DNA of 64,000 nucleotides from NCBI RefSeq assembly GCF_937616625.2, contig NC_065576.1:3536501-3600500 (forward strand), read 5' to 3'. Both the position numbers and the translations under genes were made by a program. A model generated the notes under the pieces. It searched no databases. It was not told the DNA's origin and was given only the letters and a program-made list of their open reading frames with translations. Source of the stretch: Mercurialis annua (lineage: Eukaryota; Streptophyta; Magnoliopsida; Malpighiales; Euphorbiaceae). Below are positions 57,941 through 64,000 of the stretch, one piece after another (positions within the stretch are counted from its first letter, which is position 1; every line of letters begins with the position of its first letter).

Positions 57941-59765
57941 TCATACATTAAAAATTTCACGTATTGGCCCTAATACCTTATCAGTCAGTTCCGGTCCAAA
58001 CAGCCTCGGAAAGTTGGATTCAAGATCAATCTCAATGAACTTCTTCTTAACAATCCCATCTCTTCTCTTCAAATAATCTTTCACCTCCTCTTCCAAATCT
58101 CTCTCTCCACAACCACAATAATCCAACCAAATCTCAAGCACCGACTTTGCAACAGGATGTATGTGATCTTTCATAATCTCCTCCATTCGAATGGCATCCC
58201 CTGACTCGGTTTCTACCCGAATGAGTATCATTGTGGGCGAGAGGAGGCTACGAAAATAAAGAGACGAGGTAACATATGGTTGAACCTCTTTAAGCTTGTG
58301 AATAGTTTGTCTGTGCGTCTCTAACTGAGAATTCTCATAGAAAGTTTGGAGATAGTCTGGATATAGAACAGGGTCTTTTCGGTGAGGTAAATCGAGAATT
58401 AAAACTAGTGATGATGGACTACTCTGGATGATCTCCATGAGAAAGTTTGGTGCATCTGTTGAAAGATTCAAATAGGCTGATAGACTGGTTATGTTCAATG
58501 CTGCTCCGGTTGGTAATTTGCAATGCAGCCAACTTCCGAATATGAAATCGACCTAATAAACATCAGATACAGTAAAATAAACACTGATATGGTTTATTTA
58601 ATCAAACAAATCTAATTTGATCAATAAAGATCCACTTGACCCAAATCTTATAAAAAACAGTTCCAAATCGAGATAGAATAACAAGACGATTTTAATTAAA
58701 CTGACCTGAAATGAAATTATAAACTTCTGGATCTATTTGACCTTAATGAATGAATTTAGACATAATTAATCCTGCCACACAAGTTTATGGACCTAGGCAC
58801 TCCCTAATTGACCGACGACACACTAAATTTATAATTTTAACTAGCCTCCAAAATATTGTAGTCGCACAGTTAATCTATCTCCAAATAAGAGATTGAGACT
58901 AATAGAAAACTTCGTTCTCATTTCAAATTTGATAGATTATGTTTACATAATTCAACCTGTTAAATTTCAAAACTGAAAATTTTGATTTTATGACTTAAAA
59001 TTTTAATTTAATTATATTTTTGAATATCTCAGTAGGTTGCACGGACACTTTCATTCAATCAACTTTTCCAGTTTCGGAAACCTGTCGGAAACTTGGTGTT
59101 TCAAACGCGAAACTTCATTTTCTACACAGGAAACCTTAAATCAACACCATTTCGCCGTGTCCAAGTATCCTATTTCTATGTTCGTGCTACCCACTCATTC
59201 TATTTGGAATTAAGAGCATACATAATTCATTTTTTTTCATAATAAAATAGGATAACCTAGTCCTAATTCTAATCCTATCGGTAAGATTACATTATCTCTA
59301 ATACCTAATTTAAGGTAAATTTGTATGACAAGTCTAAACATTTTTGGATTATATCAAAAACCTGACTGGAAATAAAAAAAAAAAGCAATCACTTACAGGA
59401 GAAGACTGGTGACCGGATCTAACATGAAGAGAAGCTTGTGCGTTCCCGTTTTGGTTCTGGCAGTGTTGTACGTCGAGCGGGAGAGTACAAGGCAAAAGCT
59501 GCGAGCCGAGGCGATTTTCTACTGTAGATACTATATCAACCATTAGTTCTCTGTGTGGAGCCGATACAAATGGAAATTCCATGAATTTTATGCGTCCCTG
59601 ATTGTGCAGCTCCGATTCCGGCGACGATGACGAAGCCATACAAAATGCTGTTCTTGTTGATGATGATGTTGATCTGAATGGAAGTGAAGGAATTGAAGAT
59701 TTGCCAGTGGAGGGAAAGCACAAGGGAGAGTAGGGTAGAATACTTCTACAAAAATTAATAGCCAT
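57941..59765 (-). CDS. RCCR: Red chlorophyll catabolite reductase, chloroplastic, 326 aa
   Basis: Ferredoxin-dependent enzyme of chlorophyll breakdown. It reduces red chlorophyll catabolite, the product of pheophorbide a oxygenase, to a colourless fluorescent catabolite in plastids. The Arabidopsis gene is ACD2. Two exons: 59397-59765 (123 codons) and 57941-58552 (203 codons plus stop), joined in phase 0 with a GTAAGT donor and a TTATTAG acceptor. The N-terminus (MAINFCRSILPYS, then a Ser/Thr-rich stretch to about residue 45) looks like a transit peptide. The mature part has KFMEFPFVSAPHRELMVDIV, VDFIFGSWLHCKLPTGAALN, LILDLPHRKDPVLYPDYLQ and a C-terminus with FPRLFGPELTDKVLGPIREI. Length agrees with the family (about 320). 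The frame is open upstream to 59942, but the ATG at 59765 gives the usual transit peptide. Confidence 0.94.
58553..59396 (-). other. Intron of RCCR
   Basis: An 844-bp intron, AT-rich, without recognisable transposon ends. Confidence 0.85.
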
Positions 59766-60750
59766 TTTTATTGTATTCTTGTGTTCTTCCTGATGTTTAT
59801 AATCGATTAAACGCACCGTATTTGGAAATAAAAATATCTTCACTCTTCTGTTTGTAGAAAAGGAAAAGTTACTAATATACTCCTCATGTTTATTCTGAAG
59901 AGCAGATATACTTTTTATGTAATATTTAGAGCGAAAATGCATTTACCGTTATTAAAGTGAATTAAATATTGCCCTTTTGTATATTCTAGATCTTATCTGG
60001 TAACGTTAAGCGTATTTTTAAAACATTTTAGCACTTTAAAGTACATAATTGACATATATTATACCTTCTGATGCGTGAAATTTTTTAAAAATGTGGATTT
60101 TTCTATCTTAAAAGCATGTTTGTTTTCAAAACTGTATATATCATCAAACTCTAATATAAATAATAAAATTTATTGCGTTTAAAATTTCAGCATCTCTTTT
60201 TCGCCATTTAAACATTGCGTTGCACATTTCAAATTATTGCACATTTGCATCGTTTACAATTTGCATCGTTTACCCTACAATCGTTTTTTTCCAAATGTAA
60301 GACTATAGAGTGTGTATAAAAACAATACCGTTTTATATAAAACTTCACACAATAAAAATATACTATACAATGTCAAAAATTAAAAACTTTAAATGTTCAA
60401 TTCAACAATTTAAGAAAAAAATAAAATATTGAAATTTAGTAAGCAACTTGCCCAAATAATCATCGCATAGACGCATAATTTAGAAAACAACTAATAAAAC
60501 GAATCAATAACACACTATCAAATGTCTCCAAAATGTATCTATAGAGTGCAACTTTTACATATTGTATATCAAATTCCTGAGGGTAAAAAACCTATTTGCT
60601 TTTGAATTTCACCCTCTCACAACAGCAAACCTAACATCAGTACTCAAAATACCTGAGTAAAAATCATTTTTATTATTCTTAACTACAAAACGAAAACCCT
60701 AATTTTATCATGTGCAGGCAGGCCCATGAAAGCCCAGTATACAGCCTCTC
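59766..60750. other. RCCR upstream / HSFB2 downstream flank
   Basis: Non-coding. The left part holds the RCCR 5' UTR and promoter. The right part (about 60600-60750) is the likely HSFB2 3' UTR. No discrete motif was assigned. Confidence 0.5.
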
Positions 60751-62397
60751 TTAGTTACAGATCTTGATCCCCTTAGCATTCGGCCCAACAAACCCAATAT
60801 TCTCACTACGGCCCCTCTTTTTACTATTTCCATTCAATAACACCCCAAATAATTTAATTCCATTTTCACCCTCGTCTCCACTTCCATTTTCGTCATCATC
60901 GTCACTCATCTTACTGCCCCCGCTAGTCAGTCCATCAACGGTGGATGATTCAGAACAGCTCCCTTGCCGTATGATGCGATTTATCTGATCAGGCCCCACT
61001 TTCACATACTCAGTCAAGAAAGCAATAAGCTCATCACATTGTTTCTTAGCTTGCGTTAACTCAGAGCTTAAATTCTCGTTATCTTTTTTCAATTTCTCGT
61101 TCTCATCTGATAAATCGGCGACTTGGAGTGTCGCGGAAGTCTCCACTGATCCCGGGTTCTTTGAGTCCGGTGAAGTTGTGGAGGTGGAGCCTAGATCGTC
61201 GCCGGAGTTTGATGGCGAGGAGGCTGCTGGCTGTGGCGGCGGGGCTCCGGAAGGCTTGTCGGTAGTTGGAGTCGGAGATGTTGTTTTACGGCGGCGGATT
61301 TCGGAGAGGAGTTGTTTGTTTCCTCGCTGGAAATTGTCGTTCGCGAATTCCCATTTGTCGGGTACGATTTTTCGAAATCCCTGTAAAACAGTAAAAAAAA
61401 GAGTTAGGAATTGGTAATTTGAACGGCGGTAGATTTGAAAAGTAAAACTGATTCGGCAGATTCACGTGGCGCACGAGTTTGTGATGTTAGGTGTTGGAAT
61501 TTTCTGTGTGGGCACGCAGTTTTGAATACATGTGCGTGTAAAATAAAAATTAGTAGCAATTTAATTAAAGTTTTAAATTTTTAATTCAAATATAGTATTT
61601 ATTTCCAGTAATAATGATAATAATAATAATAAGTAATGGGTACTTCTATATTGTGAGAAGAAAGTTACTGGAAGATTCGAGAAAACCCACGTATCCAAAG
61701 ACATGGATCCAATAGCTACAAAATACCAAAAATACAAAACTATATTCCCATACGAAACTAGAACAACCAACCAACCACTCTTATTGGTACCAACAACCGG
61801 ACAGATAATCGGAATCTGATCTCCTACAGACCCGGAATTTCAAATTGAAAAAATCATTTCAAACTTGTCATATTATCCAATAAAAAATATTTATCACCTA
61901 ATCAAAGATTAATCTAAAAAAATTAAAAGTTTTAAAATATTTATTTTTAATTTGATGGGATCATGAGAAGGTTCTAAAGTATGAATTTATCTTCCACTGT
62001 GAATAAATTAAAAATATGAATCCTACAGTAATTTGTTTGTTATTTTCATCCAAGAAAATATGAATCTTACAGTAATTTGTTTGCTATGTAAGGATCAACC
62101 AAAACTTTTAGGATTGATTACAGACCAAATGCATGTTAAGCAAAAAATAATTAAAATTGTTAAGAAATGAAATTAACATATAAAATAACTTACATAGGTA
62201 TTAAGTTGGCGAACAAAGCTGGAGAAATTATTGTGCTTGAAGTAATTAGGCAGCAAATCCTTCGCAAAATCAGCAGTTTTCCAAACAATAAACGCCGTCC
62301 CACTTTCATTCCAAGAAATCACATCATCACTCGCCGGATCATCAACCAACTGGTACGTTTTTGTCAAAAACGGCGCCGGAACTGACCTTTGAGCCAT
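60751..62397 (-). CDS. HSFB2: Class B heat shock transcription factor, HSFB2 type, 277 aa
   Basis: A nuclear factor binding heat shock elements. Class B members lack the AHA activation motif and mostly repress. Exon 1 is 62194-62397 (68 codons). Exon 2 is 60751-61380 (209 codons plus stop). The single intron falls at the family-conserved position inside the DNA-binding domain, after RQLNTY. DNA-binding domain (about residues 8-100): [49 protein letters not shown], then [21 protein letters not shown] Ser/Pro linker follows, then a heptad oligomerisation region (about 150-195). Next come an acidic stretch, the KLFGVLL motif at 244-250 (the LFGV repression motif of class B) and the basic KKRGR at 255-259. 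The ATG at 62397 is used; upstream in-frame codons lack a further ATG. Confidence 0.94.
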
Positions 62398-63297
62398 CTC
62401 CAACTAACCCTCCGTTAACTAATTAATCTCTCTCAAATCAAATCAAAATTAACCTATAAACTCTGATTATTTACTCTAATACCCTCTCTATAATTTCTTC
62501 TAGCAACTAAAAAGCAAAAGAGCAGTCAAAAACTCCCAACCCCAGCAATAAAACCCAGAACAAAAGAACATAGAGCTGCTAATCAAATTAATTTTACGAA
62601 GTTTTTTCTGAAGCTTATCAGATTCCATGGAATTTTCTCGAGAAAACTATGTTGTTCTCCGTATGATTAAAACACATAATTCTCTTACAATAGATCAGAG
62701 AGAGAAAATTTGATAATTTCTTTTGATTTGGGTTTCGTGTAGGGGACTTTATAAAAGGGAAAAGAGAAGGAAATTGGGAGGCTTGGAAAGTGATGTGGGT
62801 TCTAGAAATGTTGAGAAACTGCATTCAAATGAATTTAAAAAGGAATTATTTTATTTTTGGGTACTCTTTCAAAGGCAACGAAATTTAGAGATAAGATATG
62901 GGGAAATTTAAAAAGAATTTAACAAACAAAAAACAAAGAAAACACGCTTTACACTTTCTTGATTTTCTTGAGAGAAGAGAGAGAGAAAGTGGGTTGTTTT
63001 AAAAAAATGTGCGTGGCATTATAATTATTAATGGAATAAGAAAGAATTTGTAGTAAGGTGGGGGACTGCAAATCCTTTTTCCACAGTTCAAATCCGGGTG
63101 TTGTTGTATCTAATTTTTTTGAAAAAAACTGATTATTCAAAAATGGATCGTAGATGAATTGAATATTTAATTCCGCTTCGGCTATAAGTTCCATTCACCC
63201 GCTACTAATCCGCACACATGACTAATGTTTAAACTTTCGACATTATTTTTATTATCAAACTACTAATAAGATTATAATAAATTTTATATTTATTAAC

Positions 63298-63331
<34 letters not shown>

Positions 63332-63361
63332 AGTTATATTTTTGCTTGTATGACAGTAAAA
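62398..63361. promoter_or_regulatory. HSFB2 5' UTR and promoter region
   Basis: A TATAAAG box on the minus strand at 62747-62753 predicts a 5' UTR of about 320 bases. Heat-shock-element-like blocks are ttctagaa at 62800-62807, about 50 bases upstream of the TATA box, and gaattttctcgag at 62630-62642 in the leader. No gene is seen between here and Helitron H3. A (ATT)n run lies at 63301-63332. Confidence 0.5.
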
Positions 63362-63997
63362 TCTATAACAAATATAAAAGTGTATTCGCGGGGCGAACAC
63401 TTCCATTCACGGACAAAAATATCCTTTACATATTTTATCCAAGTTGATATACATAATTGTGACATATAAGAATATTTGTGCTTAACAAATAGAAAGATGA
63501 CATTCCTAATCCATAAAAGAAATATATTAAAAGTAATTATCGCAGTAGCTACCATTATGTATTAAATTCCTAATTCTAAAAGGAATTGTGCAACAACTAT
63601 CATTATGTGTTAAATTCCTAATTCTAATAAGAATAGATATGACGAGTTTCATTAATATTAAATAATTATATTATAATATTTGTGTTAAAACTTTGATATT
63701 TTTTATATTTATTAGTTATTTACAATAAAAAATAATATAAATTTCCTTCAATCATATCATTATTTTTTAATAACAACAATATCAAAAATTAAATCTATCG
63801 TTTAATTTTAACTTTTTAACATTTTCAATAAAAGAAATTAAAATTTTATAAAATAATTAAACAAAACAAATAAAAAAAATACAAGTCTAATAAAATTTAA
63901 ATAATAATATATTATTAAAAAAATATACAATTATAATATTAAATAACGGGTCATATAGATATCGTTAACGTGCGTAGCACGTGGCCAAAAAAACTAG
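63362..63997 (+). mobile_element. Helitron H3, 636 bp
   Basis: The 5' end TCTATAACAAATATAAAAGT is preceded by A (63361). The 3' end CTAG (63994-63997) is followed by T. The hairpin ACGTGC GTA GCACGT (63968-63982) lies 11 bases before CTAG. It is non-coding. Its ends differ from H1/H2 outside the hairpin, so it is a related but separate subfamily. A 48-bp imperfect tandem repeat (cattatgtattaaattcc type) lies at 63551-63640. Confidence 0.8.
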
Positions 63998-64000
63998 TTT

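Noticed and set aside
59766..59942. Longer N-terminus for RCCR starting at 59942
   Set aside because: The extra 59 residues are Lys/Asn-rich from AT-rich leader sequence, and the ATG at 59765 gives a normal transit peptide and family length.
1..64000. CRISPR arrays, operons, phage or bacterial systems
   Set aside because: No spaced direct repeats, Shine-Dalgarno-led gene strings or prokaryotic families were seen. All gene structure is plant nuclear.

Overview
This is plant nuclear DNA, almost certainly from a eudicot. The evidence is an AT-rich intergenic background, spliced genes with short GT-AG introns, and plant-only families: CYP707A, red chlorophyll catabolite reductase, class B heat shock factor, E-class PPR, PLAC8/PCR and B3. 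MITEs, Helitrons and LTR remnants are dense. The species cannot be fixed from the sequence alone, and nothing bacterial, viral or CRISPR-like was seen.

Layout. 1-1214: 3' end of a Ty3/gypsy-like LTR retrotransposon, with the internal tail followed by a 593-bp LTR. 1716-2217: a MULE-type MITE. 2229-6403: a 4.2-kb non-autonomous Helitron carrying gene scraps and a tandem-repeat block. 7501-11889: B3-domain protein (+, seven exons, one GC-AG intron). 13977-14879: small uncharacterised protein (-, two exons). 14880-22118: gene-poor, with several MITEs. 22119-22412: two-EF-hand protein (-). 23.0-26.2 kb: degenerate repeat field ending in three consecutive hairpins. 26858-34441: PLAC8/PCR-type membrane protein (+) whose second intron is 6.8 kb of transposons, including a Helitron nested in a MULE MITE. 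38272-41009: helicase-C-like protein (-, seven exons). 42341-45214: intronless 957-aa PPR protein (-). 47492-53182: CYP707A4-like ABA 8'-hydroxylase (-, nine exons). 57941-59765: red chlorophyll catabolite reductase (-, two exons). 60751-62397: HSFB2-type repressor (-, two exons). 63362-63997: a third Helitron, ending three bases before the window does.

The genes are independent transcription units and form no cluster or pathway. Two have stress or senescence themes: ABA catabolism (CYP707A) and chlorophyll breakdown (RCCR). HSFB2 belongs to the heat response. Most of the non-genic sequence and the large introns can be assigned to named transposon structures. The most informative are two Helitrons of one family with intact termini, one of which sits in a MITE whose empty site can be read directly.

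Exon boundaries were worked out by hand from reading frame, splice consensus and family resemblance. No database search or computation was run.
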